Positions 12,450 to 25,517 are shown, numbered from the stretch's first letter. The stretch is 64,000 bases of DNA from Pseudisothecium myosuroides (GCA_951799445.1 OX637295.1:23188001-23252000), one strand, 5' to 3'. Translations and numbers: made by a program. The notes: generated by a model from the sequence alone, not told the origin.

Positions 12450-13382
12450 CCCCTAAAGGTCCAAGGTCTTTTTTCTGCCAAAAAACACTGAAAACTGCCA
12501 TTTCTATAGCAAAAAGTAAAAAAAAATTAAAATTGTTTTTTTCCCACATCTAACCGTAGGATCTTACACCTAATTGGTATGAGAATGTGTGGAAAAAATT
12601 TCAGAATTTTTGACCGCACAGATTGCAAGATATCTGCGTTTAAAGTGGAAAAAACAAGTTTTTCAGCACATTGCGAGACCAGATTTTTTGTCTTTAAACA
12701 TTTTTAACTTAAAATTTTTGCACTACAGCGTTTTGAGCTTTAAATCTTTATAGTGGAGAATTGAGTTGAGAGTCTAGGGAAAAAAAAGAAACTCAAAAAA
12801 AATTAATTTTCATCCTTAAAAAAATTGTTAAGTAGAAGTAGGTATGAGATAGAAGGAAAATCTAAAATTTTAATATCTCTTAGATGGAATTAAAATGCAC
12901 TAATCCCAATGGTGAGATTGTTCTAGCAAGTAAACTAAACCATGCCAAAAAAAAAATTTGAAAAATTTGAAAAATTGCATTCAGAAATGAGTCCTACAAG
13001 TTATTTTTTTCAAAAAGATGCTCAAACTGCCCGAAAAACAAGAATGTCCATAACTTTCTCATAACATATCCAAATGAAATGAATAAAAGCTTTCTAGATA
13101 GACAAAAATATAATCTATGAGAAAAAAAATATTAAAAAAAAAAATTCAAATTTTTGTCCATTTTTTTTTGTTGCCCGGGCTGCCCCCCGTCCCCTGTTTT
13201 GAGCTTATTTGGTCATAACTTTTTTTCCCGGGCACCAATTGAGAAAAGAATTATATTCCCACAAAGCTTATCAGTTTTTCTATCTCCAAAAAAAGTTTCA
13301 AAAAATCAGAACACAATTTCAGCCCGTAGGTACCTGCCTAAAAACGCATTTGTCCCCTGAAGGGACAACGGGCTTTTAGGGG
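12450..13382. mobile_element. piggyBac-like TTAA element, alpha 1 (933 bp)
   Basis: It is flanked by TTAA at 12446-12449 and 13383-13386. Ends are CCCCTAAAGGTCC on the left and CTTTTAGGGG on the right. Copy B has the undisturbed site with a single TTAA (57394-57397) in identical flanking sequence (GTTAGTTAAATTGATGC), which proves insertion with TTAA duplication. TTAA targets and CCC-type tips are the hallmark of piggyBac-superfamily elements. No transposase ORF is present, so it is non-autonomous. It is the same subfamily as 18998-19917, alignable throughout. Confidence 0.88.
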
Positions 13383-13386
13383 TTAA

Positions 13387-15130
13387 ATTGATGCTTGCAA
13401 CTTTTCCATCTAGGGGAGCTGGGGAGGGAACAAACCCATTCCTGATCAGCGCCCCATTTTGGCTTCGTAGATTGTTTTCTTTCAGTGCAGGAGGAGATGA
13501 ACAGTGATTCAGGAAGAGATGAATAGTAATTAATTAAATGGCACAGTTCCCGACTCAAATGTGGCGCATTTTGATTGGCTACAAGACTTCCAATATTGCA
13601 ACCATCCTTTGGTCAATTTTGTTTCCAGCCCATGGTTAGAAATAGCAAGCCCTATATCACCGGTATGAGAGGAATATAATCTTCTGCTGAAAAATTCATG
13701 GTAATTTTGTTTTGAGGAAAAAAAATTTGAAAAATTATGGAACCCTTCTAATTTGTATTTTTGCACACAAGAAAATTTGCCTACTAAAGAAAACTACCAT
13801 GTAGATACGTATAACTATCTAAGTGATCAAAAATGAGTTGCTTCTCCTAAGTTTGGACCACCCATTTCTGACCAAGGACTCATACTTAACTTGTAGGGTG
13901 CAACCATTTCCAACCAAGGCTAGAATTGATTTCCAATTGAAGCTTAAAAAGCATGCTTTCTCTCTTTTTTAAAGTTGGGATTAATAAGGTCATGACGCAT
14001 GTCCCAAAATGCATGGAAAGTAGTGAGCTAGAAAGTAGTTTTTGAATGATCGGAATTGAAAGAGTCCAAACATTGGCTATAGATTCAAAGCACTTTTTGG
14101 CTCCCAAAATTCATTGTAATTTCAATTTCGGAAATAAAATTATGAAAAATTGTAGTCCCCATATTTTCTATCTCTCTATATGGCAAAAATTTGCATTGCC
14201 TCCTAATCTCCATTATTTGTTCTAGAATTGCGTCACATTGTTCCTAATAGTTCCATTGTGAATTATTGCTCTGCAGCATAATAACTTTTGCAAAGAATCT
14301 ATGTTACGGTTCGTAATAGGGTGATTCTGTGACGACTGCAAAAGTGAGGCACTGTTTTTTGTTTGTTAAAGTATCGATCTAAGACCTTTATTTGGTTTTG
14401 TAGATAGTACTAGTACTGCTTCACATCAAGCGTTCAAAGCTGGTGTTGTGAAAGTTTGAAACTTCTGTGAATCTTTGTTGTCCCAGTTAAAATATTCCAC
14501 GAGATGACGAGATCTTCAAAGCATAACATTCAGTAGCTCTATAGTGATGGTGTGGTATATTCCACACCTTAACAGTGCTTCATCAATAGTTACTAATGAA
14601 TTAGACAGTTGGAGGATGTAGAGGCACACCATCACTGTAGAACCAAGGCAACATCAACACATGCTACTGAATGTTATGAGAGCTGCCTCCTCATTGAAGC
14701 AAGAAACAATCTATAAGAACTCCTTGAATTTCTTGCATTATAGCATCTTTAATACCATTCAGGTTAGACAAAGCTCTATAGTTATCACATGGGAAAGGCT
14801 CGACTGTGGATCACTCAATTAAAAAAGAAACCCTAAAAAATGACTTTCAATAAACAACTAATATAAAAATCTGTAAAGATCATCATAATTCAAAAATTCA
14901 AACATTTGAAAAATGCCACTAACAAAGAGAAGTTGCATTATTAAGTCAAATTCAAATTTTCATAAAAAGGATGTTTGAATCTCATTTTTGTTGCATTTTA
15001 AAATTTTTAGAAAAATATTTATGTTAGAATAAAACATGTTAAAATCTCAAGTTACATATCAACAAAAACGAATTATTAGTTAAATTTTTTTTTACAAGTT
15101 AATTCAATTAGTGTAAGAGACACAAATGAT
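13387..15130. other. Intergenic stretch, no gene seen
   Basis: No coding-like ORF is seen. The part at about 13660-13760 looks related in inverted orientation to 44210-44320 (shared AATTCATGGTAATTTTGTTTT and ATTATGAAAAAT-type phrases), suggesting old dispersed repeats. Nothing else is recognised. Confidence 0.35.
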
Positions 15131-15139
15131 TTAATATAA

Positions 15140-17275
15140 TTACATCATTTATTATGCTAGGACAAAATTTATTGCCAATATTTTCATGATTTCAAGGCAA
15201 AGTCATAAAGAAGACATTCTCTTTTTTGTGTACTCAATAAACAAATAACAATAAAATGGTTTTTAAAATTGGAAATTGAAATACTAAACATTTAGAGTGA
15301 TTCACACTAATTGAGTTAACTAATTGAATAATACAAATTTTCTTTTCCCCATAGACCATAGTATTATAGAATATGATGAATTTTGTCAAAGCAATTGTCC
15401 TAAATTAAACAATAGGTTCAAGTTTACAACTTTAAAAAAGTCAAACATTGGACTAAATAAATTTTAGTATATAAATTCGTAAACTTGCAACAAGCATAAA
15501 ATTCTTAAATACAGTGTTGTATAATTTATTGCATATTTCAATTCAAATGCTTGCATAACATTTGGAACATACAATCAACAATCAACATATTTGAAATCAA
15601 TATTAGAAGTGTGTTATGCAATCTATATTTTTTGAAATTAAATAAAATCATATTCTAATTAAAATTAAAAAGTTAATTTTTTATTTTGAAGAGATTTTTC
15701 ATTTTCATTGAATAGATATTTTTAGTGCTCATGTGGATCCCAAAGCCAAAAACAATAAATCTTACTTAGATATTCAAAAAATACCTTCATCTACTGTTCT
15801 ATTCAAATTAAAGCTACAAACCACAGGACTTTAATAAAAATAAATTTTTCATCTTCTACATAGTATAAGAAAATTCTTTTTTAGTGCATTTTTAGACATT
15901 CAAAAACATTCTTCCATCATTTTATTATGTAGAATTTCATTACCATAGAGTTGTTAAAATTGGTTTATTTTTGTTTTGTGTTTTTGAATATTCTTACTAT
16001 TTTTTAATAATTTAAACATCCTAGCATCTATTTTCTTGAAATTTTCAATTCAATTGTTTTTTGCATAATTTTATGAAGAATTTTTTCCTTATGCCTTAAT
16101 AAAATTTTGAAAATAAAATACTCAAGCTATTCTACTAATTTTTCATATTTTATTTGAATTTTAGAACTTTTTTCCAAAACTTCAAGTATTTCCAATAGTC
16201 CAGTATCACCTTCCAAAATGGCCCAAATGCAATAAAATCAATAGGTGTTTTATGCTTTCATCCAATTGCATGTATTTACCTACAATTCTTGAAATTCTTA
16301 TAAATATTTTTGAAATTTGAAACTATTCAGAGGATTTCAATGTGACAAAAAAATTATTAAAAATGAAGAACTTAACTAAGCATATTTTTAAAACATCCAT
16401 CCTAAAAATTAAAGAAATATTATTTTTAGTATAGAATATTAGTAATGTATTAAAAATTTTATTATTAATATAAACTTTTAGATATATGGACATATTATTT
16501 TAGATCTAAAAGTAATAGAAGGTGATTTAGAGTAAATTTTAGGACGAACAACATTTTTTGGATGAATACACCTCAAGGGGGTCATTAGATGTAATTCTTA
16601 GAAATGTATGTGAGTTCAAACATAGGATGTTGTTTAAAAAATTGAGCAAATAAATAAAATTTATAGATTTAAAATAACATTTTTTACCTCCAACGTAGGA
16701 TGCTATTATAGGAATTTATGGAGTTATAACAAACAAATGCTATGATAATTACCTAATATCTTAGATTGAACGTAAAATGCCTTATAAAAATAAAATAGGC
16801 CTAATATCATATTGAATTCCTCATATTGATTTTATTGGAGCAATTGTTCTCTAAAACATTTTTTGTCATAGTTGTGGCATGAGAATGAAATCTTGGAATT
16901 ACTTGCATATCCAAAAAGTTTCATTGATTTTGTAAATTTGGATGAAAGTAAAAATCTTGTTAGTTTAGCAAACAAAATTGTCATTTTGGCTAAAGGCCAT
17001 TTGCAAGCCCTACACTAATTGTGTTCAATTGCCAAATTGTGTGCACTTCTTCCACTTGCGAATCTAGCTTACTTCAAATTTTTAGACTTTAGTGCTATGT
17101 CTATTTTCTTTGTTTACACTTGAGTGGTTTACTGCATCCATGGCGCAACACAAGGTATGACTATATGTGTTGGAGGAGGTCATGTCTCTATATGAGTTAA
17201 CTGTACATAGATATTGAAGGTGAATCTTCTTCTTTTTAGCCATATATAGAGGGGACAAGCTAGGTCATGAAATTA
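15140..17275 (-). repeat. Right arm of large inverted repeat
   Basis: This is the inverted counterpart of 380-2232, separated from it by about 13 kb. It contains the empty site for the element at 1463-1750 (near 16130) and about 500 bp (roughly 15500-16010) absent from the left arm. No gene is recognised. Confidence 0.7.
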
Positions 17276-17472
17276 TAATGCACTCTCCAAGCATAGCTAT
17301 GAGTATTTTAATATCCATTCTTGGTATTAAATGAGCACAACTAGGTTCTAGTGATTATGTGCACATTTTTTCTAATCGGATGTCTAGGCGTGGTTCATTG
17401 TGCCTTTTAAACAATGGATCTTTCTATTTGCCTATTGGATGTGAACTGCAAAATAAATCAACTAAAACTTCA

Positions 17473-18043
17473 GGGTGATTGTAAGAAAGATATGTCAATC
17501 TTTGTTACACTTTGGCAAAATGAGGTTTTCCTTTGCTGTAACTTTTGAATTATAAACCGAATGCCAAAAAAAAATGTTTCTAAATGTCTTGATTGTAATT
17601 GTATCCCTTATTTTTTTTTAAATTTAAAATCATCTTATATTTAAAATTTAATTTCTCTAATTTGTCACACTTTTGAGTTTAGGGATTTTGAATACTATTG
17701 AGCGGTTTAAATTAATGATTTTCAGCTGAAATGTCTATAGTATATTTCTATAGTAGGCAGACATGTTTTCACAAAAGGGCATCTAAAAATACATTATTTT
17801 ATAACCTCCACATTTGTGCAGATAGGCCTCCTTTGCACACGCACTTATAAACAATAAAAATGGTGTTGACCTCATTTTTTTAGGTGAAACTCATCAATAG
17901 GAAGTCCTCCCATATGGCCAATTTTTAGTTTTTCTAATAATTATTTTTTCTATTTTTTACAAATTAAAACATCAAAACATGTATTTTTTTTGCCACAACT
18001 CTATGTTCAAGAATATGTCCCAAAAAATACATTCTTTGATGTT
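17473..18043. mobile_element. GGTGATTG-TIR element, left portion of a split copy
   Basis: It begins GGGTGATTGTAAGAAAG and is similar to 58843-59400 along its length, for example TTTTGAGTTT.AGGG, TTTTTAGTTT and ACAAATTAAAAC.TCAAA blocks. It stops where the TTAA element at 18048 begins. The missing right end of such a unit appears at 22372-22529, so about 4.3 kb of younger insertions seem to split it. Confidence 0.55.
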
Positions 18044-18047
18044 TTAA

Positions 18048-18962
18048 CCCCTAAAGGACCAGTCTGCTATTTTTAGCAACCCAACAATTTTGGACAAGTA
18101 TCTATGGCTAGAAATTTGCATATTTTAGGTCCAAATTTTAATAGAAGTTGTGAACGAGGAACATCTTTTATGTCAACAAAATTTTATGACATTTAGAAAT
18201 ACGAGTCAAAAGTTATGGCCTAATATTTTACCTTTTTCACCGAGTGGGCAGTCCGGGCAAATAAAAAAAAATCACTTTGTTCAAAAACAAAAATTTGAAA
18301 TTGGCTTTCTAGATTTATATTTATATGGAAAGCTTTGAATCATTTCATTTCAATCAATGAGTCAAAAGTTATGAGGAATTTTAATTTTTGGGCAGTTATG
18401 GATTCTCCATACTAAAATAAACTTTGAAGTTGTTTATTTCATTCAATTTTCAATATTTTTATAAATAAATAATATTGTAGGATGTAGATTGTTTATTACA
18501 ACATTACAACCATTAAAATTGTTATTTTTCAATTCCAAAATTAATTTCTTAACAATTTAGCGTTTTGAACCATTCTCTACTTCTTTCTAATTACTATTTT
18601 TTTTTCTATTTGCTGTCAAATTCAAAATGATCTAAAATTTTTCAAGCATGTAGCCAACTTGCCTTGAAGAAAGAATCCAAAGAGTAACCACCATTTTGGA
18701 TATTTTTTCATACAAATGTGACCTTGTGAAGTGCAGCTGCCCGGTTTATCACAGGGCCACAAAAAGGACTTTTGTCAATATAAATGCTAATATCTTCCAA
18801 TCCATATGGTGAGAAATTCTGAAATTTTTTCCACATCTCTTCAAACCAGCATACTACAAGATCCTATGTGTCCACAAATATTTTTTTCCAAAATTTGGTA
18901 CTTGTACTAAATGACAATTTTTGAGCGTTTTGGGAAAAAACATAGTCAAAGAACTTAAGGGG
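18048..18962. mobile_element. piggyBac-like TTAA element, beta 1 (915 bp)
   Basis: It is flanked by TTAA at 18044-18047 and 18963-18966. Ends are CCCCTAAAGGACC and CTTAAGGGG. It shares its interior with 21554-22371. It has no transposase ORF; the 62-codon ORF near 18150 is not recognised. Confidence 0.8.
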
Positions 18963-18997
18963 TTAATTTTTAAGAAATTTAAATAAAAATTATTTAA

Positions 18998-19917
18998 CCC
19001 CTAAAGGATCAAGGCCTTTTTCTGCCAAAAAACACTCAAAATTGCCATTTCTTTAGCAAAAAGTAAAAAAAAATTGAATTTTTTTTCCACATCTAACCGT
19101 TGGATCTTACACCTAACTAGTATTAGAATGTGTGGAAAAAATTTCAAAATTTTTGACCACACATATTGCAAGATATCTGCGTTTAAAGTGAAAAAAACAA
19201 GTTTTTCAGCACATTGCAGGACTACATTTTTTGACTTTGAACATTTTTAAACTTAAATTTTTTGTATTACAGAGTTTTGAGCTTTAAATCTTTATAGTGG
19301 AGAATTGAGTTGAGAGTCTAGGAAAAAAAAAATTAAAAAAAACGTAATTTTCATTCTTAAAAAAATTGTTAAGTAGAAGTAGGTACGAGATAGAAGGAAA
19401 ATCTAAAATATTCCTATATTTTAGATGGAATTAAAATGCACTAATCCCAATGGTGAGATTGTTCTAGCAAGTAAACTAAAGCATGCTAAAAAAAATTTGA
19501 AAAATTTGAAAAATTTGAAAAATTGCATTTAGAAATGAATCCTACAAGTTATTTTTTCAAGAAAATGCTCTAATTGCCCGAAAAACAAGAATATCCATAA
19601 CTTTTTCATAACAAATCCAAATGAAATGAACCAAAGATTTCCAGATAGGCAAAAACATATTCTATGAGAAAAAAATTCAAAAAATTCAAAAAAAAAAATT
19701 GCAAAATTGTTTTTGTTGCCCCCTGTCCCATGTTTTGAGTTTATTTGATCATAACTATTGTTTCTAGGCACCAATTTTGAAAAAAAATATATTCCCACAA
19801 AGCTTATTAGTATTTCTATCTTCAAAAAAAGTTCTAAAAAATCACAACAAAAATTCGCCTGTAGGTACCTGCCCGAAATCCCATTTGTTCCCTGAAGGGA
19901 CAATGGTCCTTTAGGGG
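18998..19917. mobile_element. piggyBac-like TTAA element, alpha 2 (920 bp)
   Basis: It is flanked by TTAA at 18994-18997 and 19918-19921. Ends are CCCCTAAAGGATC and GTCCTTTAGGGG. It aligns with 12450-13382 end to end with scattered substitutions and small indels. The minus-strand ORF at 19529-19903 (124 codons, F/N/K-rich) is open but low in complexity, and the alpha 1 copy does not preserve it, so I do not call it a gene. Confidence 0.82.
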
Positions 19918-20205
19918 TTAAAAAACTAAAAATTGGCCATTTGAGAGGACTTCCTTTTGATGAATTTCAACCTAAAAAATGAGGTCAACACCATTTCTAT
20001 TGTTTACAAGTGCACGAAAAAAAGAGGCCTATTTGCACAAATGTGGAGGACATAAAAATAATGTATTTTTAGATGACTTTCATGGTAACATGTTTGCCTA
20101 CTATAGTAATATACTATAGACATTTCACCTGAAAGTCATTAATTTAAAACGCTCAATAGTATTCAAAATCCCTAAACCCAAAGGTGTGACAAATTAAATT
20201 CTTAT
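19918..20205 (-). mobile_element. Inverted fragment of GGTGATTG-TIR element
   Basis: It is similar to the reverse complement of about 17650-17940, sharing the TTTTTAGTTT/AAACTAAAAA, ATGAGGTCAACACCATTT and ACTATAGACATTTCA blocks. The two elements between these stretches (18048-18962 and 18998-19917) therefore sit inside an inverted pair. Confidence 0.6.
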
Positions 20206-21240
20206 TTGGTTAACTTCAAAAGATTTTAAATTGGCATCTGCTTCTTCCTAAGGATGCTGAATTACTTCTATCTATTTATTATTTTTAAACTTGAAAAACT
20301 TGTTCCTTAAAGAGCTTAGATTCCCCTATTTAAATTGCTAATGTATTCAAAGATTTAACTTTCTAAGTGAAAGTTATAAATGGATGAAATTTGACTGCTA
20401 ATTGGTACTTCAAATTTCATCTGCTAATTATATTTAATCTAAAATTTGAATTTCACATTTACTTTTACTTTTAAATTCTTTATTTTGCCTACTTCTTAAG
20501 TTTCAATTCTTGTTCTTTTGGATGAGTTTGACTAGTTTTCATTCAATCTAGCTCCTAAACTTCATCTACTTGTTGTTTTAAATTTATTTTCTAAGTGTCT
20601 TATGTTTTTGGAAACCTCTAGACCTATAATTCTACAAATTTCTAAAACTAAACTTGAAATAAAATCAAGTTCTAATGGTATGAATCTAACTTGTACTTTG
20701 GCTATAGTCTAAGGTTCCTAATTAAGAGTTTTACAGGAAAAAAATGGGATTTAGAAACTCACCTCAGATTGAACCTCATCTATGAAGTGGGCAAAAAATT
20801 AAACTCTATTCTATTCAATGATTGAACTTCACTAGTTAACTTTGCAATAGAATATTTGTTCAATTTCCAAAGCAATAATGCAATATAATTCTTGTCTTCC
20901 TATCCAAAATCAATTATTATCTAATTCAACTTCTAATGGCTAAGTGAGACGATTTAGGATTTCCACCTAATTTTTTTCAATGGCCAAAACTCTCTACATC
21001 TAAATCAACACTTCATTTTATCATTCTTTCATTTGTTTTTTGGAAGTTCTAATTTTGAAAGATGTTCAACTTTGAGGCAAATGAGAGACTATTTTTAAGA
21101 GTTGGTGCTAGTTTGCTTCTATGTAATTTGAAATATTATAGTTTCATATGAGTTTTGTTGATCCACTTATTGTTTTCTATTCTCCCTCTCCTTCCTAGTC
21201 TGTAGTGTATCTATAGGGCAACCAAAGATGGTATGTACAC
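20206..21240. other. AT-rich spacer, no feature seen
   Basis: No coding-like ORF, tandem repeat or element end was found in this roughly 1-kb stretch. Confidence 0.35.
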
Positions 21241-21244
21241 TCGA

Positions 21245-21530
21245 TCAAAATGTGCCATAGACTAACCAAAATGTGCCTTGGCTAGTCGAAACATGCCCTA
21301 GCTAGCCTAATTATATCCTTGCTTTCCAGAGGTCGGCCTTGGTTGGGGTTCTGATAACCAGGTAGCTTTTGTTGGGGTCTTGATAACCGGAGTGCTCTAG
21401 CTGGGGTCTTGATATTGGGGAGGGCTTCGGTTGTGGTCCCAATAACTAGGAAACTCCAATTGAAGTCCCTATACTCCGTTGGGCCTCTCACTGGGTCATG
21501 AACCCAGTTAAGTTTTGGCTGGGGTTTCAA
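21245..21530. repeat. Decayed minisatellite, about 29-bp unit
   Basis: Units carrying (T/C)TGGGGTCTTGATAACC-like text start near 21343, 21372, 21401, 21431 and 21460, with worn units near 21490 and 21519, so the spacing is 29-30 bp. A shorter unit (CAAAATGTGCC...CTAG) precedes them at about 21246-21300. The minus-strand ORF across it (82 codons) is a by-product of the repeat. Confidence 0.65.
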
Positions 21531-21553
21531 TCTACATAGTAGGTCTGGTTTAA

Positions 21554-22371
21554 CCCCTAAAGGACCAACATGCCTTTTTTGGCAACATAGAAATTTTGGG
21601 CAGGTACGTGTGACTAGAGATTTGCTTATTTTGGGCTGAAATTTTTATAGAAGGTGGGGACGAGGAATATCTTTCATATGCACCAAATTTTATGACATTT
21701 GGAAATACGAGTCAAAAGTGATGGCCTAATATGTTGTTTGTTTCTCAACTTGGGCAGTCCGGGCAGATCAGAAAAAATCACTTTTTTCAAAACTAAAAAT
21801 TTGAAATTGGTTTATAAGATTTATATATACGTATAAAGCTTTGAATCATTCCATTCTGATCAATGAGTCAAACGTTATGAGGATTTTTAGTTTGCGGGAA
21901 GTTATGGATTGTTTACTCTAAAATAAACTTTGAAGTCGTTTATTTCACTCAATTTTCAATATTTTTCAAAAAAAATAAAATTGTAGGATGTAGATTGTTT
22001 ATTACAACATTGCAACCGTTGGGATTGGCATTTTTCAATTCCATAATTAACTTCTTAACAATTTAGTGTTTTGAACCATTCTCTACTTCTTTCTACTTAC
22101 TATTTTTTTCCTATATGTTGTACAATTCTAAATAATCTGAAAATTTTCAAGCATGTAGCCAACTTGCCCTAAAGAATGAATCCAAAGAAGCACAACCATT
22201 TTGGAATTTTTTTCATAATAATTTGACCTTGTGAAGTGCAGCTGCTCGGTTTTTTGCAAGGTCAAGAAAAGGACTTTTGCCACTTTAAATGCTAATATCT
22301 TCCAATCGACACGATGAAAATTTCTGAAATTTTTTCCACATATTTTCAAACCAGAGTACTACAAGATCCTA
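21554..22371. mobile_element. piggyBac-like TTAA element, beta 2, right end lost
   Basis: TTAA at 21550-21553 is followed by CCCCTAAAGGACC. The body matches 18048-18962, including GAGTCAAA.GTTATGAGGA and CTACAAGATCCTATG. After 22371 the match stops and the expected last 120 bp or so, with the GGGG tip, are absent. It is truncated. Confidence 0.7.
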
Positions 22372-22529
22372 TGGTACTAAAATATCATTTTTGGTAATAT
22401 ATTATTTTTAGTGTCATATTAATTATCCTTATTTTATTTTATTTAAAAAAAATTTGTAATGTAAAAGTTCGTAGTACTGGAAGTATTGGCCAAAATGGAA
22501 CAAAAACAACCAGTCATTGTTGCAACAAC
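22372..22529. mobile_element. Right terminus of the split GGTGATTG-TIR element
   Basis: It matches the terminal 150 bp of 58843-59583 (shared CTTATTTTATTTTATTT, GTAGTACTGG, GGAACAAAAACAACCAGTCA, TTGCAACAAC). It probably completes the unit that starts at 17473. Confidence 0.55.
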
Positions 22530-24782
22530 TTGAGTTTGGTTTTAACATTGGGGGTTCTGGTTCAACACTAAGGTGTTTGGTTCTTGAGTCTTGAAGTAGA
22601 ATTTTGAGTTTTGATGTTTGTAAATACTAGGCAATGGGTACTAATTTTTGGAATTTAAACTATTTTGGGATTTGGAGGCCATGTTTGGAAATTAAACTTT
22701 GGCCAATCTACAATACTAAGGGAACTTGTCACTAGCTTCAAAGACTTGAAACCTACTTGGGAGGGTTTTGGAAGATCTATAATTAACCTTCTAAGTTCAA
22801 AGCTTTGCCATAGTTTTGGTTCCAATACAAAAAGCTAAACTTTTGGGATTTAGAAAAGCCAAACTGTTGCTGTAGATTTGGTTCTAACATAAAAATAAAA
22901 ATACTTGGGACTTAAAGAAGCCAAAACTTTGCAATCTAAAAGGTGAGCAAGGAAAATAGGGACAAAGTTTGGACAACGAACAAATAGTACAAAACATGTT
23001 TGTACAAAACAAGTTAGTACAAACAAAACACAACTTTTAGGAGATTTCACACTTAAAGAAATTCCACTTAGTAGTATATAGACTCACAAATATATATTAG
23101 AAAGCCCCTTAAGGTCTTAAGCGACATTACCAAGGTACTCAGGAAGCTAGTCTTTAGGATTAGTACAAATAAATAAAACGACTTCAAAAAAAAAGTTAGT
23201 ACAATAACCACAATAACAAGTGCATGTAGATACAAGCTTTGAAGAGACTCCAATGTTCTTCAAAGATTGCTCAAAGAAAAGAACAATGGAGTAACAAAGG
23301 CTCTATAAACAATAGTTTGGTGAGTTGGCTAAAAAATAATCAAAATTCACTATAATGGATCCAATGAAGTGAAAATATAAGTTGAAAAGGGGTGTTTTTG
23401 AGAGGGGATTAGATGCCCTTATACATTTTTTCAAGGGCACCCTCCCTCTTATTTTTCTAATGGTAATCCTATTAATTAGGATTTTCATCCTAATCTTTGG
23501 ATTTTTTACTTTTTACGTTGGTGCAAACTTTAAAAGACTCCAAATTACAAAGAGATTTTACCAATGACTTCAGAAAGCCATTTTCAATTTTTAGAAATCC
23601 ATCCCCCTTTTCTATTGCGAAAAAGTCTTTGAAACCTAGCGCCAACTTAAAACTGAAAAGGGTAAAAATTTAACTATTGGAGTTTATCTTTTTTAAAGAA
23701 AATGATTAGCCTAGGCTCTTTGAAAGGTACAAGGGAGTAAAAAAAGACCCTGCTTTGGCCTCATTCCAATTTTGTATATTCCCAAAACACTGGTCAACTC
23801 TATCAATCATCTTCAATTTTTTCGGAATTGAAGAATCTTGCTGGTTTGGGTACTTTTGGATGTCGGAATGTCGTGAAACTTATTAAAGCATCTAATTAGC
23901 ATAAAATAATTTGTTCTAATTTTTAGCAAGATTTTACTGCAACATAGGTAATTTGAAAAAATAAATCATCGTAAGTTTTGTTGGTTGACCATCTAGAAGG
24001 AGAATAAAATCCCACTATTAGCTACCTCCTTTAATTACCGGTAATTAAAAAATCTTTTACTCGGAGGGGAATCTTGGCAAACCAATTTTGCCGTTGAGTT
24101 TATAGCATGATTTCAACTGTAGAACACTATACTTTGGCCGTAGATGTTCTCCATTGATCCATCTTGAGTTGGTATTACCTACAAGCTAACAATTGGAGTT
24201 TCTATTATTTCTTGAAATTGACTAAGAAACTAAAATTTATCTTTGAGAATGGACTTAGGGATCTCACTGGTATTCTTTCGAACCATTTTAGCCATGATCT
24301 GTTACAAACACGATAGGTTTAGGCAATTTGGGTACTAATCACTAAATATTTATAATTTTTATAACTTCTCGGTTCTATTCTATACACATGTAGGAATAAG
24401 GTTTATTTTAGGCAAACACTGTATTTTAGACCAAATACTATATTAGCATGTAATATACCTATTTTGGTTTTACAATCTTTAAAAGACTTTTTTCCTATAA
24501 AACTTGACTTAAACAAAAAAAATAAAATTATGAGTCCAAAGTGATAAATTGGAAGCTCAAAATAGTAATACATTGCTTTTGTAGGATTATAATTATATTT
24601 GTGACTTAAGCAAAAATTTACAATTTGTCCAAGATAGCAAATGTGTTTTGTACTTTTTTTTCCCCCATCATACTGTTGTTGTATAGTAAAGTAATAAAGT
24701 CATTTTCATATTATAATTCCATGCTCAGTAGCATAGAATGATCTCACTTAATTCTAGGCACTCATTCTTGTATTTGCAATGA
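22530..24782. other. Intergenic stretch, no gene seen
   Basis: Only short ORFs (about 61-66 codons) rich in hydrophobic or aromatic residues occur here, as expected from AT-rich DNA. Loose local repeats ('TTTGGGATTTAGAAAAGCC' and similar) occur near 22830-22930. No element ends are recognised. Confidence 0.35.
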
Positions 24783-25447
24783 GGCAATTGCAAAAAACAC
24801 TCACATGTACTGTTTTTGAAGGTAAGGCACTCATGAAAATTATACCTTAGACAATTTTTTTTACTTTTCAAAAATGTCAATTTATTATCTAAAAATAGAC
24901 TCAATTGGCCAATTCTATGTCATATAGTTTGCCAATTGGAAGAAGGTAGTACTATTTCTAGCCCCCTCAAAAGGATTTGGAGCTGAAATTTGGAAGCAAT
25001 GGTCTTTTAATAGACCATCAACTATTTTTTTTAAATAATCTAAAAAATATTTAATTCTATGTTGTATAGAAGTTCATAAAGTAATCTCCTTTCTGCTTGC
25101 ATTTTTAAACATCTAATATATTCTTTGAATGGTTCTCTTGATAAATGACCATTTAGAGTTGTTATAATTAAGAAATTTAAATTTCATTTTAAATTTTTAT
25201 TTCCTATTTTTTACAAATTAAAAATAATGTCAAAGTACCTATTTTTTAAGATTCTGCATTTTATTAGTTCTCTTATTTAGAGGATTTTTCCATGCTTTAT
25301 CTTCTTAGGGTACAATCTTCTTAAGGGTTTATACATTGGCTATATTTTTTATAAGTTAATTTTTTTCCTAATTTTAAAGTATTCTTGAAAAGAAATCATG
25401 AATATTGTAAAAATACAACAAATCAATAGAGGTTTCTTGCAATCACC
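24783..25447. mobile_element. GGTGATTGCAAG-TIR element (665 bp)
   Basis: The left end is GGCAATTGCAAAAAACACTC. The right end in reverse complement is GGTGATTGCAAGAAACCTC. Its length fits the family (0.66-0.76 kb). It is non-coding and lies 70 bp from the TTAA element at 25518. Confidence 0.6.
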
Positions 25448-25517
25448 GAATGGTTTGTTGTAGAGAGGTAGGTTGATTCTATAGTAATAATTCAATGTTG
25501 AACATTATCTTGCTTAA

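Noticed and set aside
12450..12459. CCCCTAAAGG ends look like the plant telomere repeat CCCTAAA
   Set aside because: They occur once per end, flanked by TTAA, in inverted pairs about 0.9 kb apart. They are element tips, not telomeric arrays.
19529..19903. 124-codon minus ORF in a TTAA element as a transposase
   Set aside because: It is F/N/K-rich, far shorter than a piggyBac transposase, and not preserved in the sister element at 12450.
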